Numbered from the stretch's first letter, positions 23,102 to 34,790 are shown. The stretch is DNA of 64,000 nucleotides from Anniella stebbinsi (GCA_029215795.1 JARDYH010000005.1:33610001-33674000), one strand, 5' to 3'. The notes: generated by a model not told the origin, from the letters alone. Program-made: numbers and translations.

Positions 23102-23205
23102 GTCTAAACCCCTTTAAAGCCATTTAAAGCAAGGCTAGGAAGACCCATGCTCACACCACTGGAAAGCCACCTTCAGTTAGAGGAGACAGTAGTGTGGTGG
23201 ATAGG

Positions 23206-23525
23206 TAGGCTGACCATCCGAAAAGGAGGACAGGGCTCATGTAATTTTAACAGATGTAGAGAAAAGGGAATTTCAGCCAGTGTCATTTGTATGCAATTAG
23301 TCCCTGGTAAAATTCTCTCTTCATCACAACAGTTAAAGTTGCAGTCACTATACTAGAGTGACCATATACAAAAGAAGGCAGGGCTCCTGCAACTTTAACT
23401 GGTGTGATGAAGAGGGAATTTCACCAGGAACTAATTGCATACAAATAACATTGGCTGAAATTCCCGTTTCTCTACAACTGTTAAAGTTACATGAGCCCTG
23501 TCCTCCTTTTCATATGGTCAGCCTA
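23206..23525 (+). mobile_element. H1 MITE type B inside CR1
   Basis: TAGGCTGACCATCCG to CATATGGTCAGCCTA with flanks TGGATAGG / TAGATAGG (7/8). Full-length four-unit structure with the asymmetric centre CACTATACTAGAGTGACC. Confidence 0.92.
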
Positions 23526-23880
23526 TAGATAGGCCAATGGTCAGCCTCAGTATAAATTGCTATAAATTCAAGAATGCCTTTGGCCAAACATTTCTATTTT
23601 GTGGTCTTTTGGCCTGGAGACCCCTGGCTTTAGTATATAAACACTGTACATGTTACCCTATCAAAATGCCTTTTTCATGAGCAATTTCCCCCATAACTCT
23701 GTCATTTGTTTAAAGAGCTATCATTTGTATATTTATGCCTATTTCTAAGTTTGATACTATCCCCACTTTAAAGACTTGAAACATTTGTACCATAATCCCC
23801 AAGAGGCTCACTGGCTCCTGTTGGCTTTCCCTCAGAAATCAGGTTTTTTTTAAAAAAAGTTGCTTTGCAATCTTTTTGAA
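23526..23880. other. No gene recognised
   Basis: AT-rich sequence with a T/A-run near 23850. No repeat or coding signal is recognised. Confidence 0.4.
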
Positions 23881-24480
23881 GTTGAGCAGGTATGCAGTCT
23901 GGTTCATTGCAGTTTAAATGGAGCTATCCCCAAATGTTTCCAGGATGGGTCCCCAACAAAACTCAACACAATTGTCTCATCCGTGCATGAAGACCCTGGA
24001 GTTCTACTTGACTTATGGAATGGGTAGCATTTATGAAAGTGATACTTTGGTCTTGGATTTTGCCATTTTACCTAGTAATCCAGATGTGCTTCCTGGACCT
24101 CATATTTCCCAATGTCATTGATGCTGACATGTACCATGACCCACTGACACCTCTCTTTCACTATCCGTCAGACTGTTTAACAGTGTGTGATGACTGCAAC
24201 CAGTCAAGCAAGTCACCATACTTTGAGTCTACCTGTCACAAACCCACCTGTGCTCCTCACAGATCTCTCGCTATGGGGATGCTCACCCACTCCTATGCCT
24301 CATCCCTAGAGGCATATCCTTGGCTCAAGCTAAACATTACATCTAAACACATCAGTCCATTGGGGCATGTCAAACTTCTTCAGGAGAGGTCATCTGGAAA
24401 ACTTCAAGTATCATTCTCAATTTCCAGTCATTCCTTCTCAGGATGGCTTTCCATGTTCAAAAACAGCTGCTAGGCTACAG
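23881..24480 (+). other. Unrecognised sequence with a 152-codon open frame
   Basis: The frame 24015-24473 is one of the longest outside mobile elements. Its product starts hydrophobic (WILPFYLVIQMCFLDLIF) and has Cys/His-containing DDCNQSSKSPYFESTCHKPT. I recognise no family. A second frame (23918-24121) overlaps it. It may be the corpse of a repeat; nothing upstream looks like a promoter or splice site. Confidence 0.25.
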
Positions 24481-25857
24481 TATATGATTTTGCATATAAT
24501 ACTTAGTTTGGCATTTACAAACAAGCCAAATGGGTGAGTTAAACCAAAGGCTTCACTTTGTTCAGCCAGATGTTTGCTCCTTTTCTTACTCTTCATCCAT
24601 TTAGGCCTCTGTAAATAAAATCCCCTTTCTGAGCTTCTGTTTTTTTCTGAATATTTTGAAGGGTTACTTCAGGCTCTTTCAATAAATTAAATTGAACACC
24701 AAATATAAGCATGCCTATGTTGCATATTGTCACCTGGAGAGATGACATTATCTCCCAAAGGTTACATCTGGATAAGGCATATAGAATTCACCTGAGTGCA
24801 ATAAGTGTTTGAGCATGACTGGGCCTATCTGATTCCCTCTAAACAAATTTAAGCCTAGGCTGTCAGATTCCTGGAAGTGTTCTATGCAAGCTTTCTTTGG
24901 TTCCACGTGTGCATTTTTCCATGGAACCAGGGGATGTTACAGCACCTGCTTGTAAACACTGCAAATCCAAAATTAGCAGGGATGGATGGAAGAATCATTT
25001 ATCAGTCCCTGGCTTCCCAAACCATCTTTAAAAAAAATGTCACAGATACATTGACACTTCTGCCGATGATTTAAATAGCAACTACCCATCCAGCATTGAC
25101 TTCTCTGCAAGAGGGGCCAATACGTAAGTTTCAGTCTGCAATATCGGATGACTCATCAGCATGCCTGAGAAACTCCCTTTGACTACAGGCTCCACTAGCA
25201 ACACCCACAACAAACAATTGACCAAGCTTTGGATAGTAGATGGGCTTTAGGACATAATCCTCTCGTTGCTCAGAGGATCGCAGCTAAAACTGTCGCACTT
25301 GTCATTCTTGTTTTTCCAGGCTGAGCAAAGGCATGCGGATAGGAAGAGCCATCTTGTGACACAATTGCTGTTCTCTCCAATCACAAGGCTGGTTTTTTTT
25401 GTTTTTTTTTTGCAGTTAACTTCATGTTGAAATCCACACAGAAGGCGGTCTTGTAAACAAGTCCAACATATGTTGGGCTGCTCCAATGACAAGACTCATT
25501 ATGCCTTAAAAAAAAAAAGCTTACTGCATATCTGGTGGCAGAAGATTTGCACGCTGCATCCTCAACATGCAGTGGTGTAACTTTGGACTATGTGTAGGAT
25601 GAGAGGAACACACTGCACTGTCAGCCATTTTAAAGCAAACAAACATGGCTGACAGTAATTTTTCTTCTAGGTGGCTTTAGTGCTTAGACCTGGTGGGCCA
25701 CATCTGGCCTGCCTGAGGTTCCAGTCCTGCCCTCCAGGTTTCCCCTGATGGCCAAGCACTTTCTCCTGTGCCAAACATTGATTGTTTGATAGTTTTCCAG
25801 TTTTTGTTTAGTCTTTCCCCCATTCTAAAAAGGATGAAATGTCTCTCCTCAGACTTA
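24481..25857. other. No gene recognised
   Basis: Mixed sequence with T-runs near 25388-25411 and an A-run near 25506. No recognised element. 25660-25760 is slightly GC-richer without coding features. Confidence 0.4.
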
Positions 25858-26371
25858 GGCCATGTCTACACTAGCTATTTTTCCCAGGGTCGTCCCTAGA
25901 TTGTCCCTGTGCATCCAAATGATGCACAGGGGATCCCGGAGGCAACCAGGGACGACCCCTCCATTTTTGCAGGATAACAGGTTGCCCAGTTATCCCGATT
26001 TTCCCCACGGTCCCAGGACTATCCAGAGGACTGTGGAAGGTGAGTGTGATCCTGCCTACTTGTGAGTAAGCATGGCACTGGAAATGGGCATGGAGCTGTG
26101 GGGGAGGCTTCGTGCCCATGGGGGGCAGCAATTTTGCCATCCCTGTGATGGCAGGGGTGGGTGGGTGCGTTTTTGTGGGTTTTTTAAAAACCTTTTTTGC
26201 CCCGTGCGGCTCCTCTTCCCCTCCCAAAAATGATGGCCATGACATCCCTTTTCCTTCCTAGGATGTCACACGGTTGTCTAGATGCTGGATGAGGATCAGG
26301 GAAGAAAGTAAGTCTGCGATCCTCCCCCTTTCCTCCTTCTACATCCTTAGGTGTAGAAAGGGCCTAAGTTA
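25858..26371. mobile_element. H3 non-autonomous DNA element
   Basis: TTAGGCCATGTCTACACTAG at the left is mirrored by GGTGTAGAAAGGGCCTAA at the right. The interior carries CCCAGGGTCGTCCC, GTGCATCCAAATGATGCACA (itself palindromic), GGATAACAGGTTGCCCAG and the GATGGCAGGG block shared with other H3 copies. Open frames in it are not conserved between copies. Confidence 0.8.
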
Positions 26372-27113
26372 CTGGAAACAAGAGCTTTAAGCTAAAATAT
26401 CCGGGTATTTGGGCCCCACCCCTTTGCCTTTGGCCCCACCCTCTTTTGCCTTTGGTCCCACCCACCACTGGAATGTATACCCCAAGTGCTTCTCTGAAAT
26501 GGAATTTGGCTCTCAGGCTGAAAGAGGCTCTGCACCTCTGCTTTAATGAGAGTCTCATGACCATGAATGGGATCCCAAAAAGATGGGGTTGATAGGGGAA
26601 AAGAAGGTCCTTCAACCTTTAAGATAAGTGGTGTGATGAAATGTTGAACTAGGCCCCTATCCTACTTGGAAACTTGCAGTGGGAAGTGATTCCAACTGAC
26701 TGAAGAACTTCTCTGGCTAGGATTTGTAGAATGGGGCCAGTGGAAATGGCCAGCGAAAATGGACAGCTCTGGCCAATCCAGAAGTACGAACTGGGGTAGA
26801 CGGAAGATGCACCAATCCTGCTGAAGGCTTTTTGAGGTGTGCTCCTGCTCCGTCCCTTGCAGCTCACTTCACACAATTCAAAGAGTTTTTAGGGCCTTCA
26901 AAATTTTTATTTTCTTCCATTGCTAACACTGCCCTTAAGAGTTGGTAGAGCTGATAAAGTTTTCTTATTGTCACAACTGGCATAGTTCAAATTGGCTCAA
27001 ATGCTTTATTAACTAGTCACTAGGTATACCATTAAAAATACCCACTCTTGGTTCTGGTGGCATCAATTGCTAAATGCTTATTTGATAGATACAATGTCAA
27101 TATTTATCCATGA
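26372..27113. other. No gene recognised
   Basis: 26400-26460 contains a short imperfect tandem repeat of a CCTTTGGCCCCACCC unit (three copies). No other element is recognised. Confidence 0.5.
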
Positions 27114-27121
27114 GACCAAGG

Positions 27122-27245
27122 CAGGATCTACACTACTGGTTTAAAACGCTTTATAACCGTTGTGACAACTGTTGGGGACACACTGCATTTACAGTTTTCA
27201 TTCAAACCGATTTCAAAGTGTTGTATCCTGCTTGGTGTAGATCTG
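27122..27245 (+). mobile_element. H2 MITE with 8-bp duplication
   Basis: CAGGATCTACACTACTGG to TTGGTGTAGATCTG. The flanks GACCAAGG (27114-27121) and GCCCAAGG (27246-27253) match at 7 of 8 positions. This is the clearest boundary evidence for the H2 family and places its ends at CAG...CTG. Confidence 0.85.
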
Positions 27246-27253
27246 GCCCAAGG

Positions 27254-28061
27254 TATTCCCAATACAAGGCTGAGAGTGAGTATTATGTGTATGAATGGCA
27301 GGTGGGCCTATCACTGAAGGAAAAATGGAAAATGGTCTCAAACTGGGGGCCCAAGGGAGGTCATCATAGCTTGCCTAAGAGATTATCTGGCCTTTGGACA
27401 AGAGAAAGCCCAGTTCCCGCCCTTCACAATATTGTACAGGAGAAGTGGTGGCTCCATGGGACACCCTCCATGGGACGACTCTCTCAGTGAGTCTATCTTC
27501 TCTCTGCCATTGTCACCAGCTGCTATTGTTTCTCATCTTCTTTGCTACCACTTGCTTGCTAGAGAGGCAGAGAGCCAGTAGGCAGTGGCATCTGATGCAC
27601 TTCCTTTTCAGCCCCATTATCCGGGCTAGAGCAAGAGGCAGGTGAACAACCAGGTTGCAATGGTGAAGAGGAGGAGCAACACCAGGGGCTCTTGCTAGTG
27701 GGCCCCTGCTGGGGTGTGGGCCCTTGACAGATGCCCAACCATTCCTACCCTTGATGTCAGCATTGGAAGCATGTCCCCAGTTCCCTATATCATAACTTCC
27801 ATGACCATGTGAGTCTTATCCTAAGGAGATGGCGGGGGGAATTAACTCAGAGGACATGATCTATCTTACAACACTAATTCAAATTATTTCTTCTCAAGGA
27901 CTCCCTCATTCCCCCACATCCCTAGATCATGGCCCCTTCTCCCGACTTGGGCATAAGTTCAGGGTCAGCCCCAAAGAAATGAACTGTCTGTGTGTCTGCC
28001 TACCACCACCTCTTACCGTCAAATCTGATTTGGGTAAATTAGATTCCTTCAACGTGTTTTA
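27254..28061. other. No gene recognised
   Basis: Open frames at 27110-27490 and 27394-27645 run through repeat and flank without a domain. No other repeat is recognised. Confidence 0.4.
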
Positions 28062-28366
28062 GGCCCCCTCTACAAGGATGCGCTTTTGCGCCCGGTTGTG
28101 AGATTATGCGCACTATCGCGGAGGCGCATTTACGCCTAATCCCTCTGCACGGGAGGCGGCGAGAGGCGGCGAAGCGCATTCATTGATGTCCAAAAAGCGC
28201 TTTACAAGAAGTTAATGCGCATAATCGTTTGTTCACACGGGGAAAATGCGCTTTAACGGCCGGAGCAAAATAAAACTTGCGATTTAACGCGCATTCGATA
28301 ATGCGCATAATCCGGGAGATAACGCGCCTCTACGCCCGTTTTGCGCTCCGCTGGTGTGGAGGTAAA
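28062..28366. mobile_element. GCGC-dense insert, probable young DNA element
   Basis: Twelve GCGC tetramers occur between 28078 and 28348, many as ATGCGCAT or AATGCGCATAAT. The left border AGGCCCCCTCTACAAGG and right border GGTGTGGAGGT resemble the H3-type GGCC..TCTACA terminus in inverted form. GCGCTTTTGCGCCCG near the left mirrors CGCCCGTTTTGCGCTCC near the right. The CpG density contrasts sharply with the AT-rich flanks, implying recent arrival or protection from CpG decay. Confidence 0.55.
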
Positions 28367-28427
28367 ATTTATAATGAGCCTTCAAAGAGCATTAAACCTC
28401 TCTTGTGGAGGTACCCTTAATCTGGGG

Positions 28428-28551
28428 CAGGATCTACACTACTGTTTTATGATGGTTTATAACAATATTGACAACTGTTGGGGCCCAACACATTCCATAT
28501 GCCGTTTTCAAACCGTTTGCAAAGTGTTATATCCTGCTTAGTGTAGATCTG
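28428..28551 (+). mobile_element. H2 MITE copy
   Basis: CAGGATCTACACTACTGTTT to TTAGTGTAGATCTG with the central GTTGGGGCCCAAC. Good inverted ends, but no matching target duplication. Confidence 0.85.
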
Positions 28552-28585
28552 GCCAATATCTCAGTCGAGGGAGATTGTTTATACG

Positions 28586-28612
28586 ACACACACACACACA
28601 CACACACACACC
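28586..28612. repeat. (CA)n microsatellite
   Basis: About 13 CA units. A T-rich (TTTTC)n stretch follows at 28660-28700. Confidence 0.95.
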
Positions 28613-28982
28613 TCAAAGCATTGTTGAGAGACAAGATCTGACTGAGTGTGAGAAGATGCCTTTTTTCTTTTTTTTCTTTTCTTTCTTTTTCTTTTTTATA
28701 AAAATGGGTCTGAGGAAGAGTCTTCATGAGATTGTGACCAGGTGGTTAGCAGATTCAGACAATTAATAGATTGGGTAGCCTCACTGCATTAGTTTAACAG
28801 TTGTACTATTACCCCTTTTCTTAGGGTCCCAGTGTTGTTTGTAGCTTTGACCCAGAATTTCCTTCCTTTCTCACTATATATCAAGCCCATAATGTTACTT
28901 TAATGCAGCCATTTGCATGCAATTTCCTTTATTTCTAAGTGTGACATAAGAAAAACCTTTACAGCTGCAGTGTGGCCGGGAC

Positions 28983-29114
28983 TGATCTACACCAAGCAGG
29001 ATATGACACTTTGAAAACGTTTCAAAAACTGTATATGGAGTGTGTCCTGGGCCCCAACAGTTATACTGTTATAAACCATTTTAAACCATTTTAAAGCAGT
29101 AGTATAGATGCTGC
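28983..29114 (-). mobile_element. H2 MITE copy
   Basis: GATCTACACCAAGCAGGATA to AGTAGTATAGATGCTGCC, with GGGCCCCAACAGTT in the middle. Confidence 0.82.
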
Positions 29115-29779
29115 CCAGGAGTCATTAACAATCTCCATCTATCCGCAGTGTATTTCTGAATGCCCCTTTGGCACATTGACTGCATGTGTTTGTTTAAAGC
29201 CAGACCTGAGAGCACTTCTGCATTTCAGCTGTAGTTTTCCTATGGTGAGCCTTTTACTAAATGTTGTACTTAATCTCCTTTTTCCAGAATGTCTTGATTC
29301 CTTTTGTCTTGGAGCAGCTTTAAAGTTGATTCAATGGATATGATAAGATTCTATTTTAGTGGATCCCTGTAGAGTTTGAGGCATAGGGAGGATGTAATCG
29401 GATTACTGCATCATGTGCCCAGCTAGCCTTTTTCAAATACATCACTTCATATCATATAAGTTGAGTTGCAAACATGCTAAAAAGCTTTTTACAAGTCCAC
29501 TTCAACTTATGCCAAACTCTGCTAAGACCCATTCAACCTACATTCTTAGAGCAACAACACATTATTTATTTATTTGTTTGTTCCTGGAATAGTTTTGATT
29601 TTTTAAAAAAGTGGTTTCAATACATGTGTTAAATACCCAAATGGGTTGTGCATGAAGGGGTGTGTGGTATTCTCACTTTTCTTCAGTGAGAATTCCCTTC
29701 CTCTAAGGCCTTTTTCACCCCAAAGCAGGAACACCTTTACTCTCACACACTTGTTTCGCTGCCACTAGGACCTTTAAGG
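29115..29779. other. No gene recognised
   Basis: AT-rich sequence. A short TTTA/TTTG tract lies near 29562-29582. Confidence 0.4.
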
Positions 29780-30099
29780 TAGGGTGACCACATGGAAAGG
29801 AGCACAGGGCTCCTCTATCTTTAACAGTTGTGTAGAAAATGGAATTTCACCAGGTGTCATTTGTATGCATGCAGCACCTGGTAAAATCCCCTCTTCATCA
29901 CAACAGTTAAAGCTGCACTAGCTATACTAGAGTGAGCAGATACAAAAGAGGGCAGAGCTCCTGCAGCTTTAACTGTTGTGATGAAGAGGGAATTTCACCA
30001 GGTGCTGCATGCATACAATTGATACCTGCTGAAATTATCTTTTCAATGCAATTGTTAAAGATACAGGAGTCTTGTCCTCCTTTTCATATGGTCACCCTA
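29780..30099 (+). mobile_element. H1 MITE type A, full length
   Basis: TAGGGTGACCACATGG to CATATGGTCACCCTA. It shows the four-unit plan clearly, with spacer TCATTTGTATGCATGCAGCA and its mirror. The flanks (CTTTAAGG / AGGCTCAG) do not form a convincing duplication, so one flank may have been altered. Confidence 0.9.
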
Positions 30100-30729
30100 A
30101 GGCTCAGGCCCAACCCTCTGACTGTGAGGACAGACAGGCTTTACTTTATAACCTTGTACTGTTCCCTTTATTACCTCCCTGTTGTGTAGCTACGAGCAGG
30201 ATGTGTAGGATGTTATAAACAAAGTAAGTGTTATTAATTAGAATAATAATTTGTTGAAAAATAGAGCCATTTAAGAGTTACTTGTTTATCAATATAGACT
30301 GTTTCATACACAATTCTCCAAAATCAGTATCTCAAACAATCTTTGCACAATCACCACCAACCTTCATTGTATACTCAACTCACCCACTCTCTCCTTCCCC
30401 CCCTAACTCTATCAGACTGTTTCCCTATCTCTGTCTTCGGCTTCACAATACAAATTATTATAAACTTTAACAATTAAATGTGAAGCTGTGTATTGATTTT
30501 TCAGGGGTACAATTATTTTTCTGCAACTCTAGGCATCGGCACCTTTAATTTGAGACCATGCCAAACTCAATCAGATAATATTTAGAGGTCGAAACTGTCA
30601 AGGATAAAAATCCTTGGTTGTAAGGCAACTCTGTTTTATTGAGTGTAATACAGCTGTATGGAGAGAGTCCTACAGATAAAGAACTTATCAACTGGCAGTG
30701 TGAAAAGCAGGTATATTTATACATAGTGG
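30100..30729. other. No gene recognised
   Basis: AT-rich sequence with no coding or repeat signal I can name. Confidence 0.4.
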
Positions 30730-30872
30730 TATCTTAACTAATTTATTTATTCATATTTCTTTATTTATTACATTTGTATACCGCCCCATAGCCGAAGCTC
30801 TCTGGGCGGTTTACATAGGATTAAAAACAATTAAAAACAATATACAAAAATTAAAACAGCAAAAAGATACCG
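30730..30872 (-). mobile_element. L2 LINE 3' end fragment
   Basis: TTATTACATTTGTATACCGC and GAAGCTCTCTGGGCGGTTTA are almost identical to the 3' end of the longer L2 copy at 45470. Only the terminal 140 bp are present. Confidence 0.8.
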
Positions 30873-30879
30873 TGCGTAG

Positions 30880-31080
30880 TTAAGCTATGGAATCTGCTAC
30901 TACAAGGTGTAGTGACAGCTACCAACTTCCATGGTTTTAAAAGGGGATTCGAGAAAGTCATGGAGGATAAGGCTATCAGTGAGTGCTACTAATGATGGTT
31001 GCATAGAACTTCTAGTATTGAAGGCAGTATCCCTTCGAATGTCAGTTGCTGCACATGACATCCACTCTTCCTTTACCCAG
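30880..31080 (+). mobile_element. CR1 3' fragment, part 1
   Basis: AGTGACAGCTACCAACTTCC, ATGGTTTTAAAAGGGGATTC and TCATGGAGGATAAGGCTATC follow the CR1 3' coding/UTR order seen at 9170-9240. The fragment appears to resume at 31865 after an inserted block. Confidence 0.75.
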
Positions 31081-31199
31081 GCTTTCAACTGTTATCCCCT
31101 CACATCTCAGACAACCAGCCCAAGGGATGGAACGTTGCTGCAGGTCAGCTGTACACACTGACCTAGCAACCTGCCACCCAACCACAGTCAATGCCAAAT

Positions 31200-31647
31200 A
31201 TGTGGCAAACCAATGTCCAGGGTGGAAGCAGGGACATTGTAGCCGCCATTTTGGGGGGGGGGGTTGAAGCAGCAGGGCTGGTTGTGCAAGAGCGAAACCT
31301 CGCTCCATCGAAAAAGGTAGGGTAAAAAAAAACAACAACTCTTCCCTGAAATCATGGCCCTTACACACACAACTATCCCATGGATGGCAAAAATGTAGCC
31401 CCCCTCTCAACTGATGGGCACGGAGCTGCATGGTGTGGCTCTGTGCCCATTTCTGGTGCCCGTTTACTCACAAGTGAGCGGGCACCAGGAGGGCCGGCTG
31501 GCCACACCTCCCATGGTCTCGATAAGGTCCTAGGACCTCTGGAAGATTTGGGTTTTCCCAGAGTTTCTTTATCCCTGGGAAAACCTGTGCCTCATTTGGA
31601 CACACAAGGAGCACCCAGGGACAGCACCCAGTGTAGAGAAACGGCCT
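31200..31647. mobile_element. H3 element, left end missing
   Basis: Shares CCCATGGATGGCAAAAATG, GATGGGCACGGAGCTGC and TTTATCCCTGGGAAAACC with the copies at 18299 and 50777, and ends CAGTGTAGAGAAACGGCCTC. A G-run at about 31252-31263 replaces part of the interior. It lies between two parts of one CR1 copy. Confidence 0.75.
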
Positions 31648-31864
31648 CAAAAGTAAACTGACAACACAGAAGATCCCTCCTCTGACATCACTCACTTACC
31701 CCCTCCTCCAGATAGAACCAAACCAGCCAATCACACACAAGCCCCCTCTTACTACCTGCAGTTAACTTTTTCTTACCTGCATATCCTATTCCTGAAAAAC
31801 TAAATACATTCATATTAACATAATAAAACAGGTTAAGAAATCACCTAAGAAACAGGTGATTTTG

Positions 31865-31998
31865 TCACACTGGGGAACATGAGCAGGGGGTTGCAGTTGC
31901 ACTTTTGTCTAGCTTGTGGGCTTCCTGTGGGCATCTCTGGGAACAGAAAGCTGGACTAGATAGACCTTTGGTCTGTTCCATCACAGCTCATGTTCTTA
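31865..31998 (+). mobile_element. CR1 3' fragment, part 2
   Basis: GGGGAACATGAGCAGGGGGT, GTGGGCTTCCTGTGGGCATC and CTGGACTAGATAGACCTTTG, ending TTCTTATG. It continues 30880-31080 in order and orientation. Confidence 0.8.
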
Positions 31999-32879
31999 TG
32001 CTTTGTCTACATTGTCACAATGCTCCTTTGTATCATGTACATCTATCCTTATTATGTAAAGCCCTGCTCACTTCACTGATGTTTGTGTCATTCCAGCAAT
32101 GCTTGTAAGAGGGACCAGTTGTGGTATCTCCCAGAGGTTCAAGTTGCTCTTCCATAGCCATGTCTCCCTCTCCACTGAATGATGATGCCAGTAGTTTTCA
32201 AGATAGGATCAGATTTGCATGTTCTTTTTTCTCATTCTCTCTTTCAGCTCTTGTTTCTGAGATGCTGTCAATATGGGGGCGTGAGAATTCTGCCTCCTGT
32301 ATGCAAATTGCTAAATGGATGACACTTTTTGTCTCATCCAGTGATATATAGGAAGGATGCTCCAAAACAAACACTTCTCTCATCTAGATCAAGGGGGATG
32401 ACAAAACTTCCCATTACATCATTGTTATCCACTCTTGTGACCCTTTGTAGCCAGATCAGGCACACCTTAATATTTTCCATCAGTGCAGTCCAAGGGCCTG
32501 ATCCTGAAAGCCTTGTTTTTGAAGAAAGGATTTGTGCACACATATAGTGAGTACACCTTGATTTTAGAACAGGTTTTGCAGCTGAAAATGTCTTCTTTCT
32601 TTCCTGCCATTTACGCACACTTATCTGGAAATAAGCCCCATCAAACACATTTGAAACTTTCTTTCATGTAGACTTGCACAGGATTGAGCAGTATCTCTAC
32701 TAATCAGAATAATTTCATTATTGCACATCGTAATGTCTGCTAGTCAGGACAAGGGACCTCACCAACTGCCCCTGTATCCTGCATAAGGCGGCAGTCACCT
32801 ATTCATAAAGTAGGGGGTCAACAAAACAGGAGCTCGCTGAAGTTCTCCAAATTCCATCTTGAAGCTCATCCTGACTCGA
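31999..32879. other. No gene recognised
   Basis: Several mid-length open frames on both strands (32121-32648) overlap each other and show no family signature. Not supported as exons. Confidence 0.35.
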
Positions 32880-33235
32880 GTCTGTAACAGACTGTGAGCT
32901 TTTTTTCTTCACCTGAAAATCCACCTGTATTTTCATGTGTATTTTTCGAAATGTACGCATCAGTTGTGTACATCTTTGAAACGTATGCATTCTTCTCCCA
33001 TTGATTAAAGCATTTTTCAAAAGTATGCATTTTTCTATGCACATTTTTCAAATGTATGCATGCCATTTAATGCATTTTTGAGGGTCTGTGAATCACACTG
33101 CAAGCTCGGAAATATACGGATTTTGTCTGCAGATTGCCTCTGAGTCCGCGTTCGGTCCAACAGGTGGGAACTGGGTAAATCCTAATTAAAAACCACACAC
33201 AGAAACAAATTTCTCATACATCCCTAGAATTCTCC
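32880..33235 (-). repeat. Interspersed repeat with internal ATGCATTTTTC minisatellite
   Basis: Five loose units of about 30 bp built on AAATGTATGCATTTTTC (32940-33080), then AATCACACTGCAAGCTCGG and an end CAAATTTCTCATACATCCCT. The copy at 55500-55790 has the same plan, so the minisatellite belongs to the repeat and is not local. Confidence 0.65.
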
Positions 33236-34374
33236 TAGAGACAAGGAGTACTGCTCTGTAGTGACCCATACGCTGATGTTTATGGCTGAACACCTGGAGG
33301 TCATTACATCTTCTGCGTGAAAGGAGGGAATGTTTCCTCTTGCTCGTCTTTCTAGATAGCGGAATTAAAAACAAAGCCAGCTGTTTTCAGTCTGAACTTG
33401 ACACTGGCTTCAATCCATTCTTGTTCTTGCTCAACAGGCCTTTCATCCTATGCCTCCTGCAGAGACCACCTTGAGTCAGTGCATCCTAATGAGCGTAGCG
33501 TGTGGTTTGGCCCTCCCTGTTCCCCCTCCAGAGTAGACAGACCAGAGTTCACTTCCTCCGTTGCATCACACAAGCTTCATATCTTCCAGGGAAAGGGTGG
33601 CAATTTACGAGTGTGTGTTGCCGTCATCCACAATTGGCTAATCGTGGGCTGGATTCTGGCCGAGTGCCTCAGAAGGGATTTCAGAGCAAACTGATCACAC
33701 ATGTGCTCAGAGGGAGAGGAAGCTGCCCGGGCTCTTGGTTAGGGCCTGTGTCAGAGACACACCCAGCTCCTGCCTAGGCTTGTGAGGGGAAAGGCCAGGG
33801 TGTCAAGGCCAGGCCAGGACAGGCAAGAGAGCAGTGAGGCAATGCAAGTCAAAGGTGAAGGAGAAGTGGAGCAAGGGCAGCAGAAGCAGAGACTGCAGGG
33901 CCCTTTTATTGCTCAAAACCAGGGGTGACAGGAGAAATAAGGGTGCTCAAAAAGTCGAACGGCCCTGCTTGATTTCCATGAGGGGAATCAGGGAAGGAAG
34001 CACAACCCACCTTGAGGAGCTCACTCCTCTTTTTCTGCCCGCACCCCTTGCTGCAGCTACAGACTCAGAAGCCTTGAATGCTGGGATTGTACAGGCTGAT
34101 GTCAACCTCCACCATCCCAAAGATGTTTTGATGTCCAGTGAGGTGCTCCAGGGGACCTGATGCAGGAATTTTAGGCTGGCGGGGGAGCCAGTTTGCTGCT
34201 TGCTCATTGCTGCTCAATATAGAGAGCAAGGCTGAGCTGTAAGTTCTTATTTAGGGTCAGGCTGCACCATATGACTTGCTCTAGCTTATTGTTTCCTCCT
34301 CTGTAACCACCACTGTCCATGCTGGCTGGAGCTGAAGGGAATTGTTGTTCAAAACATCTGGAGGGCACCATGGC
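33236..34374. other. No gene recognised
   Basis: Slightly GC-richer than surroundings. The 108-codon frame at 33834-34160 has no domain. At 34338-34372 TTGTTGTTCAAAACATCTGG and AGGGCACCAT form a relic of the CTTCCCCAAC-type MITE. Confidence 0.4.
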
Positions 34375-34500
34375 CAGATCTACACCAAGCAGGATATAAC
34401 ACTTTGAAAGCAGTTTGAAAACAGTATATGGAATGTGTCGTGGGCCCCAACAGTTGTCAGTGCACTTCAATCCCGTTATAAAGCAGTAGTGTACATCGTG
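34375..34500 (-). mobile_element. H2 MITE copy
   Basis: CAGATCTACACCAAGCAGGA, then GGGCCCCAACAGTTGTCAG, to GTAGTGTACATCGTG. Confidence 0.85.
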
Positions 34501-34508
34501 CCCAAGAT

Positions 34509-34790
34509 GGAGAAGGTTTTAAGAACACAAGAAGAGCCCTGCTGGATCAGACCAAGGGTTGAACTACTCCAGCATTTTGTTCACACAGCAGCCAACCGGC
34601 TGCCTGTGAGAAATCCAAAAGGACGATATGAGTGCAACATACTCCCTCTGGTCCTGGAGGTAGCACCTAGCCATCAGGACTAGTAGCCATTGATAGCCTT
34701 CTCCTCCATGACTTTGTCTAAGCCCCTTTTAAAACCATCCAAATCTGTAGCTATCATGATGTCTTCAGCATGCTGCTTAAAAAGCTCCAC
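34509..34790 (-). mobile_element. CR1 3' fragment
   Basis: AAGAACACAAGAAGAGCCCT, GGATCAGACCAAGGG and TAGTAGCCATTGATAGCC follow the reverse CR1 order in continuous form. A clean reference for the fragmented copy at 22382. Confidence 0.85.

Larger units (their letters stand above)
22382..23205 (-). mobile_element. CR1 3' fragment split by H1 insertions
   Basis: Three blocks join into one CR1 3' end. They are 22382-22463 (GCCTGCTGGATCAGACCAAA, CAACAGTGGCCAACCA), 22784-22960 (AGATGCCCATGGGAAGCCCC, GATAGCCTCATCCTCCATGG) and 23102-23205 (AACCCCTTTAAAGCC). The order agrees with other CR1 copies here (34509, 50214), so the H1 elements between them inserted later. Confidence 0.85.

Noticed and set aside
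32940..33080. CRISPR-like regularly spaced repeats
   Set aside because: Units are degenerate, spacers are also related, and the genome is clearly vertebrate. It is an internal minisatellite of an interspersed repeat.
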